Part shown: in pieces, positions 48,763-57,661 of the stretch
How the letters are laid out: each line of letters opens with the position of its first letter
Position numbering within the stretch: the first letter of the stretch is position 1
Origin: Deltaproteobacteria bacterium YD0425bin51
GTDB lineage: Bacteria > Desulfobacterota > Desulfobacteria > Desulfobacterales > YD0425bin51
Assembly (NCBI GenBank): GCA_002753225.1
Contig: PDZS01000019.1
Location: forward strand, 18,897-82,896
Direction of reading: 5' to 3'
Length of the DNA stretch: 64,000 nt
Position numbers and translations under genes: made by a program
The notes under the pieces: model-generated
What the model saw: the letters and a program-made list of their open reading frames with translations, nothing else
Told to the model about the DNA's origin: nothing
Databases searched by the model: none

Positions 48763-50526
48763 TTAGAAGAGTCCGCTTACTTTTCCAGTATTGACGTCAA
48801 CATCGAGTCTTCTAAAGGCTGGGTTAGAGCCTGTACCTGGCATAAGGCTAATTGTGCCAGCGCATGGACATAAGAATTTCGCCCCTGAATAAATAAGAAT
48901 GTCTCGAATTGGTAATGTCCACCCTTTTGGAACACCTTTTAAAGCTGGTTCATGTGTTAAGCTAAGATGTGTCTTAACCATCATTGTTGCAAAATCTGCA
49001 TACTTTGGATCGCTTTCTAACATCTTTGCTTTTGCTTCAGCTTCCGGTGACCAAGATACACCATCTGCTCCATAAACTTCTTTTGCAATTAATGCAACGC
49101 GGTCACGGAGTTTTGTTTCTATAGGATATAAGAATTTGAAATTGTTTTCTTCATTACATGCATCAATAACAGCATCAGCAAGCTCTAATGCGCCTTCGCC
49201 GCCTTTTCCCCAATGTTCTGATGGGGCGCATCTAGCTCCTGCTGCTTCAGCAGCTTTTTTAATGAGTTTAACTTCTTCATCTGTATCAGTGTGGAATCTA
49301 TTAATACAAACAACAGGGTTGATGCCTGCTTTTCTGATTGTATTAATGTGATGAATCATGTTTGGCAAACCTTTTTCAAGGAGCGCTAAGTTCTCTTTTG
49401 AATATTCTTCAGGTAATTTAATACCAGGAACAACTTTTGGTCCACCACCATGCATCTTTAATGCTCGAATAGTTGTTGTTAAAATTGAAACATGGGGTTT
49501 AAGTCCGCTATAACGGCATTTTACATTCCAAAATTTTTCAAAACCGATATCTGCTGCAAATCCACTCTCTGTAACATGATAATCAAACATCTTAAGTCCT
49601 AGTCTATCTGCTATAATTGAAGATTGACCTATTGCTATATTTGCAAAGGGTCCAGCATGAACCATAACTGGCTGATATTCAGCAGAAGACATAAGTGTTG
49701 GGTTTATTGTGTTTCTCATAAGAGCTGTCATTGCGTTGCCAACTTCAAGGTCTCCTGTTGTTACAGGTTTTCCGTTTCTATCAAAAGCAACTGTAATTTC
49801 ATTTAAGCGTTTTTTAAGATCAGCCAAATCTTTTACAACAGAAAGAATAGCCATACATTCAGAACTTACAGCTATTCCAAATTTTGATTGCATCAAGAAA
49901 CCATCTTGCTTGCCACCAATACCAATAATAATGTTTCTTAAAGATTGAGCACAAAAATCTAAGATCCAGCCAATTTCTACACGAGAAGGATCAATATCTA
50001 ACCTTCGCATACCAGTTAGTCTTTTAAGCTGCTCATCATTGTAATTGCGTTCATGCTGCATACGAGCATTTAAAGCAACCATAGCTAAGTTATGAGCATT
50101 CATAATATCATTGATATCGCCGGTTAAGCCTAACGAAAATTCAGTCATAGGAATAAGGAGTGCATTACCACCGCCTGCTGCTGTTCCTTTTACATTCATA
50201 GTTGGACCACCAGATGGTTGACGCAGAGCTCCACCTACATTTTTTCCTCTTTTTCCAAGACCTTCAATTATACCAAGAGATGTTGTGCTTTTACCTTCGC
50301 CTAATGGGGTTGGGGTAATAGCTGTAACCTCGATGTATTTGCCATCAGGTTTATTTTTTAGACGATCAATGATTTTTAAAAAATCAATTTTTGCTACTTT
50401 TCCCATTGGAAGAACTTCATCTTTAGTAAGAGATAGTTTTTCTCTCCATTCTTCAGGAGTCGGCATTTTTTCTTCTGCTAATTCAGAAATTCTCCAATCA
50501 GGTAATTCTACTGCATTGTAAGGCAT
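48763..50526 (-). CDS. fhs: Formate-tetrahydrofolate ligase
   Basis: The protein has 587 residues, near the usual length. The P-loop [15 protein letters not shown] (about 70-84) is followed by [17 protein letters not shown] and the C-terminal [15 protein letters not shown]. It makes 10-formyl-tetrahydrofolate from formate, ATP and THF, the first methyl-branch step of the Wood-Ljungdahl pathway in many sulfate reducers. GGAGGAG lies 6 bp before ATG. A 162-bp upstream gap holds repeats that may be operators. Confidence 0.97.
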   Translation of the reverse strand: MPYNAVELPDWRISELAEEKMPTPEEWREKLSLTKDEVLPMGKVAKIDFLKIIDRLKNKPDGKYIEVTAITPTPLGEGKSTTSLGIIEGLGKRGKNVGGALRQPSGGPTMNVKGTAAGGGNALLIPMTEFSLGLTGDINDIMNAHNLAMVALNARMQHERNYNDEQLKRLTGMRRLDIDPSRVEIGWILDFCAQSLRNIIIGIGGKQDGFLMQSKFGIAVSSECMAILSVVKDLADLKKRLNEITVAFDRNGKPVTTGDLEVGNAMTALMRNTINPTLMSSAEYQPVMVHAGPFANIAIGQSSIIADRLGLKMFDYHVTESGFAADIGFEKFWNVKCRYSGLKPHVSILTTTIRALKMHGGGPKVVPGIKLPEEYSKENLALLEKGLPNMIHHINTIRKAGINPVVCINRFHTDTDEEVKLIKKAAEAAGARCAPSEHWGKGGEGALELADAVIDACNEENNFKFLYPIETKLRDRVALIAKEVYGADGVSWSPEAEAKAKMLESDPKYADFATMMVKTHLSLTHEPALKGVPKGWTLPIRDILIYSGAKFLCPCAGTISLMPGTGSNPAFRRLDVDVNTGKVSGLF

Positions 50527-50590
50527 TTGTTTCTCCTCCTTTGTAAGTAAGTTAATTAAGTTTTAATTTTAATATCAACAAATGGTCGAT

Positions 50591-50663
50591 TACAATGTAC
50601 TATTGTATATCTAAAAGGAATTAAGGTATCATGGCAAAAAATATTTGGCAAGAAATATTTCTT
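50591..50663. promoter_or_regulatory. Tandem and inverted repeats upstream of fhs
   Basis: Two 14-bp direct repeats, TGGCAAAAAATATT (50632-50645) and TGGCAAGAAATATT (50646-50659), abut with one mismatch. The second overlaps a perfect 14-bp palindrome AAGAAATATTTCTT (50650-50663). Nearer fhs, TACAAT-N5-ATTGTA (50591-50607) forms another dyad. They lie in the only sizeable gap before fhs and could bind a regulator. No convincing -35/-10 pair was found. Confidence 0.4.
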
Positions 50664-50688
50664 TACAACAAAGGGTCTTTAGATTAGT

Positions 50689-50970
50689 TTAATAAACTAT
50701 TTCAAAACTTTTAAATTTATCTTTATATTCTTCCCATTTTACATCTATTTTATAAACCCTTGCATAAGGAGGTCCTTCTTTGCACCATTCTATTATTGCT
50801 TCAACAGCTCCCTTATCACCCGAAAAATAAGCTTCAACTGTACCGTCTCTTTTATTTTTTACCCATCCGCATACTTTTAGCCTATCAGCCTCATATTTAG
50901 TCTCTGCTCTATAGCATACTCCTTGAACTCTCCCATGAATTATTGCATGTGCACTTGTTTTTGCTTCCAT
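50689..50970 (-). CDS. Acylphosphatase
   Basis: The protein has 93 residues. It has the signature HGRVQGVCYRAETKYEA with the catalytic Arg in VCYR, and a KNKRDGTVEAYFSG segment with the catalytic Asn. It hydrolyses acyl phosphates such as acetyl phosphate. Pta, which can make acetyl phosphate, is encoded in the same strand run about 11 kb upstream. Cytoplasmic. Confidence 0.95.
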   Translation of the reverse strand: MEAKTSAHAIIHGRVQGVCYRAETKYEADRLKVCGWVKNKRDGTVEAYFSGDKGAVEAIIEWCKEGPPYARVYKIDVKWEEYKDKFKSFEIVY

Positions 50971-50997
50971 ATTTATCTATTCCCAAATGATTTATTG

Positions 50998-51020
50998 GGT
51001 GCTGCCAGTTTGGCAACACC
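50998..51020 (-). terminator. Probable terminator after the FIST gene
   Basis: GGTGCTGCC (50998-51006) and GGCAACACC (51012-51020) pair around a 5-base loop. In the minus-strand transcript the single mismatch becomes a G-U pair, which fits termination of the minus-strand FIST gene ending at 51029. The downstream T-run is weak. Confidence 0.5.
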
Positions 51021-51028
51021 TAAATAAT

Positions 51029-52141
51029 TTATTTGCTTTTAAAGAGAAGCATTGTGGACGTTTGATTGATATGACCTATATATTCTTCCCCATAAGTGCT
51101 AAAACCAATTGTTGGAACCTGTTCAAATATCTTTCCGTAAGCTTCTGTTTGTCCTTTATTTTCTAATTCCAATGTCCTTAATATGCAATGGAAATTAATA
51201 ATTCCTTCAACTGTTCCCATTTCTTTAATCTTTTTTTCCAAGGCATCTTTTGTTTCTATTATCATATCTGTTGATTCTAAAAGAGAAAGGTCCATTCCTT
51301 CAAGTACATTGCAATAAAATACCATGCTGTTCCCTTTAATTTGTTGAGGACTTCTAACATATGGTTCTTTTCCAACCATGAGTCCTACAGGGTTTTTCAT
51401 GAAATATTTATCAGCCTTGTCAACACTGTCACCAACAGCTTCAGAATAAGCAATACTTGCTGGTTTATTGTTAAATTCTATTACCTCTCTTTTGGCTTCA
51501 TTTGCCTTTGTCACTGTTAGCTTATTATTTAATACTTTAAAGCTCTGTGTCTTTAGAACACCAAATCTAGCTTTAGGTTTAATTAAAGCAAGTACAGCAG
51601 CATTTGCATATGCTTTCCCATCTGCATAAACAAAAGTTTTTTTAAATTTTAAATCATCTCCAGCAGACCCTCCAATGAATGTAACATTTGTTAAATCGCC
51701 GACTTTTTCCATTATTTTTTCTTCACATCCGCTCATTCCATCAATTAAGATAATTCCAACGTATTTTTTAAAATCCATATCAGCTATATTTTCCCCATAA
51801 TAATTGCTGAAGGATTTGAGAACTGAAGGAACATCTATTTGCTCAGTTATATTTTGCATAACTTCAATTTTTACATCAGAGATAACAGAATCGTTCATTG
51901 CCATTGCAACAACTGATTCTTTAAGCATTTTACCAGTTACAATTTCACCTGCTGTGGAGCAGCCCATAATTTTAGTTTTTGGGAATTTGGATTCAAGTTC
52001 TAAAGCAAGTTTATCTTGATCAAAAACAGATGAAGCAAAATATATTATCAGTTTACTATCAAAATTATTAAACTGAGATTTTAAATCATCAGCAATCTCT
52101 TTTTCTACTTTTTTTACAGAACATCCTGTAATAATATTCAT
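51029..52141 (-). CDS. FIST-domain signal transduction protein
   Basis: The protein has 370 residues. The FIST N-terminal domain (about 10-195; KIMGCSTAGEI) is followed by the FIST C-terminal domain (about 215-350). FIST domains are thought to be small-ligand sensors, often found with methyltransferase, kinase or GGDEF partners; here the protein has no output domain. A 67-residue gene lies 15 bp upstream and may be a partner. Cytoplasmic, no signal peptide. Confidence 0.88.
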   Translation of the reverse strand: MNIITGCSVKKVEKEIADDLKSQFNNFDSKLIIYFASSVFDQDKLALELESKFPKTKIMGCSTAGEIVTGKMLKESVVAMAMNDSVISDVKIEVMQNITEQIDVPSVLKSFSNYYGENIADMDFKKYVGIILIDGMSGCEEKIMEKVGDLTNVTFIGGSAGDDLKFKKTFVYADGKAYANAAVLALIKPKARFGVLKTQSFKVLNNKLTVTKANEAKREVIEFNNKPASIAYSEAVGDSVDKADKYFMKNPVGLMVGKEPYVRSPQQIKGNSMVFYCNVLEGMDLSLLESTDMIIETKDALEKKIKEMGTVEGIINFHCILRTLELENKGQTEAYGKIFEQVPTIGFSTYGEEYIGHINQTSTMLLFKSK

Positions 52142-52156
52142 AAATAACCTCCTAAT

Positions 52157-52360
52157 CTATATCAGATTAATTCCAAATTCTTTAGCCACTATTTTTACTT
52201 TTTCTAATATAACAGGGTCATCTGGAGAACTGGGACTGTATTTCTCTGGATTAATACCTTTTAATATTAATTTTGTTTCTACCGTATTCATTAAAATACG
52301 GTTACCCTTAGCCTTTTTTTCGATTATTTCACGAATCATCTTATGAATTTTTCCAGCCAT
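52157..52360 (-). CDS. Small hypothetical protein upstream of the FIST gene
   Basis: The protein has 67 residues, basic N-terminus (MAGKIHKMIREIIEKK) and a central segment VETKLILKGINPEKY. It has its own AGGAGG-like ribosome site. Tight spacing to the FIST gene and good start context support a real gene. No family is recognised. Confidence 0.7.
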   Translation of the reverse strand: MAGKIHKMIREIIEKKAKGNRILMNTVETKLILKGINPEKYSPSSPDDPVILEKVKIVAKEFGINLI

Positions 52361-52392
52361 TTATTACCTCCTTGCAAAAATTATAACTACTT

Positions 52393-53505
52393 TTAAAACA
52401 GAGCATCAACAAATTGTTTGGCATCAAAATCTTGAAGGTCTTCTATTTTTTCTCCAATGCCAATGTATTTTAAAGGTATATTTAAAGTATGACAAATAGC
52501 TGCTACAACGCCACCTTTAGCTGTGCCATCCAATTTTGTCACAATAATACCTGTTATACCTAATGCTTCATGAAACATTTTAGCCTGAGATAAAGCATTT
52601 TGCCCTGTAGTTGCATCTAATACCAAAAGGATTTCATGGGGCGCACCTTGAAGTTTATTTGAAATGCTTCGTTTAATTTTTTTCAGCTCCTCCATCAGAT
52701 TCACACGAGTATGAAGTCTTCCTGCTGTATCTATCATTACAATATCAATTCCTCTTGCTATTGCTGCATCAATGCTGTCAAAAGCAACTGCTGCTGGATC
52801 AGAATTTTCTTTGTGTCTTACAATTTCAGCTCCTGCTCTTTCTGACCATATAGTAAGCTGTTCTGCTGCTGCAGCTCTAAATGTATCACAGGCTCCAATT
52901 AATGTTTTTTTACCAATATCTTTAAATTTGGCAGCAATTTTGCCTATTGTTGTTGTTTTTCCAACACCATTTACCCCTATTATCATAATAACATGAGGTT
53001 TATTTTTGATATTATTGTAATCAATTGGCGATGAAGCAGGAAAAAACGAAAAGATCTCTTCCTTTAAAGCTGTTTTCAACTTAGAAACATCAGAAATTGA
53101 ACCCGATTTTTTTACAATTCGTTGAATCAACTCTGTTGAGGTCTTAACTCCAACATCTGATGTTATAAGAAGTTCTTCCAATTCTTCAAGAGTATCATCA
53201 TCCAATCCGCTTTTACCCTTAAAAACTCTTTCGATACCAGCACTTAATGCGTTACGCGTTTTAGATAACTGTTCTTCCAGGCGTTTTAAAATAGATACAG
53301 GTTCAGGATGAGAAATTTCCTTCTCATATTCATAACGCTTTTCTTCTTGAGGCTTTTCTTCTTCTGTTTTTTCTTTTTTTATTATTACTTCTTTAACTTT
53401 TCGATTTTTAATTCTTATTTTTAATAAAAGCATGAGAAGAAGTACAACCAATAGTTCTCCCCAAACATCAATCATTGAAGCATATATAATTATATTTTCA
53501 GGCAT
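52393..53505 (-). CDS. ftsY: Signal recognition particle receptor FtsY
   Basis: The protein has 370 residues. An N-terminal hydrophobic stretch (about 10-30) is followed by a charged Glu/Lys segment, the NG domain helical bundle (about 75-155) and the GTPase (about 165-370). GTPase motifs are GVNGVGKTTTIGK, DTFRAAAAEQL, DTAGRLH and TKLDGTAKGG. It docks ribosome-SRP complexes at the inner membrane. smc lies upstream on the same strand, but a TA-like pair and a repeat fragment separate them. The possible TM helix makes it membrane-anchored, unlike E. coli FtsY. Confidence 0.96.
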   Translation of the reverse strand: MPENIIIYASMIDVWGELLVVLLLMLLLKIRIKNRKVKEVIIKKEKTEEEKPQEEKRYEYEKEISHPEPVSILKRLEEQLSKTRNALSAGIERVFKGKSGLDDDTLEELEELLITSDVGVKTSTELIQRIVKKSGSISDVSKLKTALKEEIFSFFPASSPIDYNNIKNKPHVIMIIGVNGVGKTTTIGKIAAKFKDIGKKTLIGACDTFRAAAAEQLTIWSERAGAEIVRHKENSDPAAVAFDSIDAAIARGIDIVMIDTAGRLHTRVNLMEELKKIKRSISNKLQGAPHEILLVLDATTGQNALSQAKMFHEALGITGIIVTKLDGTAKGGVVAAICHTLNIPLKYIGIGEKIEDLQDFDAKQFVDALF

Positions 53506-53541
53506 TTATATAACTCCCCTTTCTATAAAAAAAATATTTTT

Positions 53542-53580
53542 GGTTCTTCAATCTTTTCTGTGGAAATATAAAATCATATA
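53542..53580. repeat. One-ended copy of the 4363-4577 repeat
   Basis: GGTTCTTCAATCTTTTCTGT, then GGAAATATAAAATCATAT, matches the outer arm of the large inverted repeat, particularly its right end read in reverse. No opposite arm is visible nearby. It lies between ftsY and the YgiT-like gene. Confidence 0.65.
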
Positions 53581-53817
53581 TCATGCAATCGCGTGGCTAA
53601 TGGAAACTACTTCAACATTTAAATTGGCTTTTACACTATGTTCTTTTGAAAGATACCAATCTATGGCATCAAGTGTTTTTGCATGAAAATATCTTTCGCC
53701 ACATTCCATGCATACATCAGCTGAAACATTTTCTACGATATATAGTTTCCCTTTTAACCAATGTTGACGTCTAACTTTTTTATTTTTTGTTTCTCCATCA
53801 CAAAATTCACATTTCAT
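53581..53817 (-). CDS. YgiT-type zinc finger protein (MqsA-like antitoxin candidate)
   Basis: The protein has 78 residues. Zinc ligands CEFC (3-6) and CMEC (36-39) form the YgiT-type finger. The C-terminal half is short and no complete HTH domain of full-length MqsA is visible. It follows a DUF4258 gene with a 4-bp gap, the standard arrangement of this toxin-antitoxin-like pair. Confidence 0.85.
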   Translation of the reverse strand: MKCEFCDGETKNKKVRRQHWLKGKLYIVENVSADVCMECGERYFHAKTLDAIDWYLSKEHSVKANLNVEVVSISHAIA

Positions 53818-53821
53818 AATT

Positions 53822-54097
53822 TCACCTTATTGCATATATAGTAATTATAATTAGGTTTATGTCTTCTTTAAACCTGCATATTACGTGAATTAGTCTTCCA
53901 TCAAAAGCAGGCCCTTCAATACGATATCTTGTTCCACGTATATCTTTCGTCATTTTCTTCTCAATCCACCCTTTTAATATTGCATGTTCAACATCGCTAC
54001 GCTCTAATTCATCATCAAGCATTTCTTCTTCAGCATGGGTTGATATGTAATATTCTCTGTCGATAATCATCTGCCGAATTTTTTGGAGAATAGCCAT
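53822..54097 (-). CDS. DUF4258-domain protein, toxin candidate
   Basis: The protein has 91 residues. The conserved STHAEEEMLDDEL region, a central GTRYRIEGPAFDGR and a C-terminal beta strand pattern match DUF4258, a family often paired with YgiT zinc-finger proteins and related to RelE/BrnT-like toxins. It is the first gene of the pair and lies 39 bp after smc. Confidence 0.83.
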   Translation of the reverse strand: MAILQKIRQMIIDREYYISTHAEEEMLDDELERSDVEHAILKGWIEKKMTKDIRGTRYRIEGPAFDGRLIHVICRFKEDINLIIITIYAIR

Positions 54098-54136
54098 TTT
54101 TTATATTTACCATTTCCACATTTTTTTTAAAGGTAC

Positions 54137-57100
54137 TTAATTTTTCATACTAATGGAAACAATTTTTGATATTCCCTTTTGTTCCATGGTTACTCCAAAT
54201 AGGCTGTCTGCAAATTCCATACTTCTAGTTTTATGAGTAACTATAACTATTTGTGATTTTTCCCCTATAATTTTAAGTAGATTATTAAATCGAGAAACGT
54301 TTGCGTCATCTAAAGCTGCATCAATTTCATCCATTAAGCAAAAAGCTGCTGGTTTAATTAGAAATATTGAAAAAATAAAGGCAATAGCAGAAAGAGCTTT
54401 TTCTCCCCCAGATAAAAGGCTCATACGGGATAGTTTTTTTCCAGGGGGATGGACCATAAATTCTATTCCTGTTTCAAGAATATTACCTGGCTCTGTAAGC
54501 ACAAGTTCTGCTGAACCTCCTTCAAAAAGTTTTAAAACAACTTCATTTAGTTTTTCATTTACTGCATTAAAAGTTTCCAAAAAACGCTCTTCAGTTACTT
54601 TATTTATTTTTTTAATGGCATTGTGTAGATCATTAACTGCTTTAACCAAGTCATCATGCTGCTTTGTTAAAAAATCATGTCTTTCTTTTTCCTTATCATA
54701 CTCAGAAATTGCACCCAGATTTACATCAGTAATATTTGCAATTCTTTTCCTGCATTCGGAAAGTTCTTGTTCCATATCCTCAACATTTGCCAAATTTTTT
54801 TCAATAGTTTCTTCAAAGTCTAATAATGATTGTTGATAATTTTCTTTAATACGGGCAAGTATTCCTTCACGCTTTATTGTCTGTTCTGAGAGTTCAAATT
54901 CAAGTTGATGAATCTTTTCGATAATGCTTTCACGCGTACTTTGAATTTCTATAAGCTCCTTTTCACGATCTTTAAGCTCAGAGCTTATGATTTTATATTC
55001 TTCTTCATATTTTTTTATTTCAATATCAAGTGAGCTAATCTCTGAATAAAAAGAAATAAGATTCTTTTCATATTCTGTAATCTTTTGCTTAGAGAATTCT
55101 TTCTTTTCTTCCTTTTTTTTAATATCTATTAGAATTTCCTCAAGCCTTTTTACACTGTCTTCCTGGAATTCTTTCATCCTTTTTAATGATTTTTTTGTAT
55201 TTTCGAATTTTGTCATTAATTCTGTAAGAGTTATTTTAAGCTCAACAGTTGATTCATTAAATCTCTCTATCTCTGATGTTGTTTCTTTTATTTTTTCTGT
55301 AATTAAAGTAACATTTTTTTGAGCATCCTTTATTTCCAAAGATGTTTCAGCAATAATTTTATTATATTTTTCTATTGCCTCAATTATTTCATCTTCTTCC
55401 CCTAAAAGTTGTTCCTGTTCAAGATTTAAAACGTTTAAATTCCGCCTTGCATGTTTTAATTCCTGAGAAATTTTATATAGGTCTTTCTCAATCTGCGTTT
55501 CATCTTGAATACATAGTTTTTTTTCTTCTTCTAAATTCTTTAGATTAGTTTCTAAATTGCGTGCATCTATCTCCAGTTCTTTTTGTTTTTTTAAGGATTC
55601 TTCTAAACTTTCTTCCAATACCTTTATCTGTTTTTCTAAATCTTTTAGTTCTTGCTTTTTGGATAGAATTCCTGCAGTTTTATCAAAGCTTCCACCAACT
55701 ATTATTCCATTTTCATAAATCATGTGACCATCTTTTGTCACAATTTTCTGATGATTTTGCTTCCAAATTTGTAAAGCATCATCTAAATTTTCGCAGACAA
55801 GCGTTTCTCCTGCTAAAATTTTAATAACATGCTCAAAACCCGGCTTTGAAGATATATGGTTTAAAAGAAGATATGATGAATTTGTATCTTCTTTTTTATC
55901 TTTATTTAAATTGGACATGGGGATAAAACCGAGTCTTCCAAAGTTATTTGCCTGAAGGTAAAATAGATTTGTTTTTGCGCTTTGCTCATCTTGCACAATG
56001 ATATATTGAAGAGAATCACCTAAGAGTAGCTCAACACATGTTTCAAAGGATTCTTCTACTTCTAGAATATCAGCAACTAAGCCCATATTATTCATTCCAT
56101 TTTTAATAATAGCTTTCACTCCATCTTTATACCATTCGTAATTATCAGACATTTGTCTTAATGCATTATAATGTGAAACAAGATTACTCATTTTTGAGTT
56201 CAAGCTTTGGACTGACTTGATTTGATTTATGAGGAGGTTATTTTTCTCTTTTAAAATAATAGAGTTAGCTTCTATTTCTTGAGTTAAGCATAGAATTTTT
56301 TCTTTTAAATTAGAAGCATCAAAATTCAGTTTTGTTTCTTTATTTTCCAATTCTTTAACATCATGTGATGCTATGGCTATCTCTTCATCTATTTTCCTAA
56401 GCCGTCTTTTTAAATTATCTTTATTATTTAATGCAGACTGGAATAAATTTTTGTATTTAGCTTCACGGGTTGAAAGGTCTATAAGGCTTGCTTTATAAGT
56501 TTCCAGATTTTGATCTAAACCCGGAAGAATATTTTTCAACTTCCGTAATATCAGTGATTTCTCATCTAATAATCCTTTTTGTGATGTGATTTCTTTTTCC
56601 AAACTGATATTTTGCTCTTCTAATTCTTTAACTTCTGTAACAAATTTTTTATTTTTTCCCTCTAAAAGTTCTCTATTGGAAGTAAGCTCAGAAATTTCTT
56701 CTATTAATCTTTCAATTTCTGTTTTTAAAAAAATAATCTCCTGCTCTGCTTTATCTATTTTCCTTTGAATTTTGAATTGATATGATTTTTTTTCTGAAAT
56801 TATATTTTGCTTAAGATTTCTTTTATTTTTAACCTCTTCTATTATACCTTCTATCTCTTTTAACTTAGATGTATATTCTCCATTTTCGTCATGTATTTTT
56901 TTTAAAGAAGCAGTTAAATTAAAAATTTTTTTAGAAAAATCCTTATAATAAATCTGGGCAATTAATACATCCAATTCTTTAATTCGTTCCTGATATTTTT
57001 TAAAAACTTCTGCCTTTTTTGCCTGACGTTTAAGCCCTTCCATCTGTCTTTTTACTTCTGTTATTATATCAGTAACCCTTAAAATATTTTGATTTGTTGC

Positions 57101-57655
57101 ATCAATTTTACGAAGGGCTTCAGCTTTTTGCGACTTGTAACGGGTAATTCCTGCAGCTTCTTCAATGAAAAGCCTTCTCTCATCAGGGCCTGCATCTATT
57201 ATTGCACCAATATTTCCTTGCTGAACCAAAGCATATTTCTTGTGATTTATCCCTGTTCCTAAAAGAAGGTTATGTATATCTTTTAGCCTGCAAGGCTGTT
57301 TATTTAAAAAATAGCTGCTTTCCCCTGATCTAAAAAGTCTTCTTGTTACCATAATCTCAGAAAGATCTTTAAATTCTTCAGGGGACGTACCAGTATCATT
57401 TGAAAATATCAATGAAACTTCTGCCATGCTTATGGGAGATGCGCCGTTCGTTCCTGCAAATATCATATCCTCCATAGCTTTACCACGTAACTGTTTTACG
57501 CTTTGCTCTCCCATTACCCACATGATTGAATCCATGATATTGCTTTTTCCGCATCCATTAGGTCCAACTATTGCTGAAATACCAGGAGGAAAAGTAATCG
57601 TCATCCTGTCACGAAACGATTTGAATCCTATAATATCTAATTTTTTGAGTTTCAT
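54137..57655 (-). CDS. smc: Chromosome segregation protein SMC
   Basis: The protein has 1172 residues, full length. Walker A GPNGCGKSN is near residue 32, long coiled coils flank the hinge (about 510-660; MGLVADILEVEE, LGFIPMSNL), and the C-terminal head has LSGGEKALSAIAF and FCLMDEIDAALDD. It organises and segregates the chromosome with ScpA/B, which are not in this window. It starts 6 bp after tex and is probably translated from the same transcript. Confidence 0.97.
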   Translation of the reverse strand: MKLKKLDIIGFKSFRDRMTITFPPGISAIVGPNGCGKSNIMDSIMWVMGEQSVKQLRGKAMEDMIFAGTNGASPISMAEVSLIFSNDTGTSPEEFKDLSEIMVTRRLFRSGESSYFLNKQPCRLKDIHNLLLGTGINHKKYALVQQGNIGAIIDAGPDERRLFIEEAAGITRYKSQKAEALRKIDATNQNILRVTDIITEVKRQMEGLKRQAKKAEVFKKYQERIKELDVLIAQIYYKDFSKKIFNLTASLKKIHDENGEYTSKLKEIEGIIEEVKNKRNLKQNIISEKKSYQFKIQRKIDKAEQEIIFLKTEIERLIEEISELTSNRELLEGKNKKFVTEVKELEEQNISLEKEITSQKGLLDEKSLILRKLKNILPGLDQNLETYKASLIDLSTREAKYKNLFQSALNNKDNLKRRLRKIDEEIAIASHDVKELENKETKLNFDASNLKEKILCLTQEIEANSIILKEKNNLLINQIKSVQSLNSKMSNLVSHYNALRQMSDNYEWYKDGVKAIIKNGMNNMGLVADILEVEESFETCVELLLGDSLQYIIVQDEQSAKTNLFYLQANNFGRLGFIPMSNLNKDKKEDTNSSYLLLNHISSKPGFEHVIKILAGETLVCENLDDALQIWKQNHQKIVTKDGHMIYENGIIVGGSFDKTAGILSKKQELKDLEKQIKVLEESLEESLKKQKELEIDARNLETNLKNLEEEKKLCIQDETQIEKDLYKISQELKHARRNLNVLNLEQEQLLGEEDEIIEAIEKYNKIIAETSLEIKDAQKNVTLITEKIKETTSEIERFNESTVELKITLTELMTKFENTKKSLKRMKEFQEDSVKRLEEILIDIKKKEEKKEFSKQKITEYEKNLISFYSEISSLDIEIKKYEEEYKIISSELKDREKELIEIQSTRESIIEKIHQLEFELSEQTIKREGILARIKENYQQSLLDFEETIEKNLANVEDMEQELSECRKRIANITDVNLGAISEYDKEKERHDFLTKQHDDLVKAVNDLHNAIKKINKVTEERFLETFNAVNEKLNEVVLKLFEGGSAELVLTEPGNILETGIEFMVHPPGKKLSRMSLLSGGEKALSAIAFIFSIFLIKPAAFCLMDEIDAALDDANVSRFNNLLKIIGEKSQIVIVTHKTRSMEFADSLFGVTMEQKGISKIVSISMKN

Positions 57656-57661
57656 ACTTAC

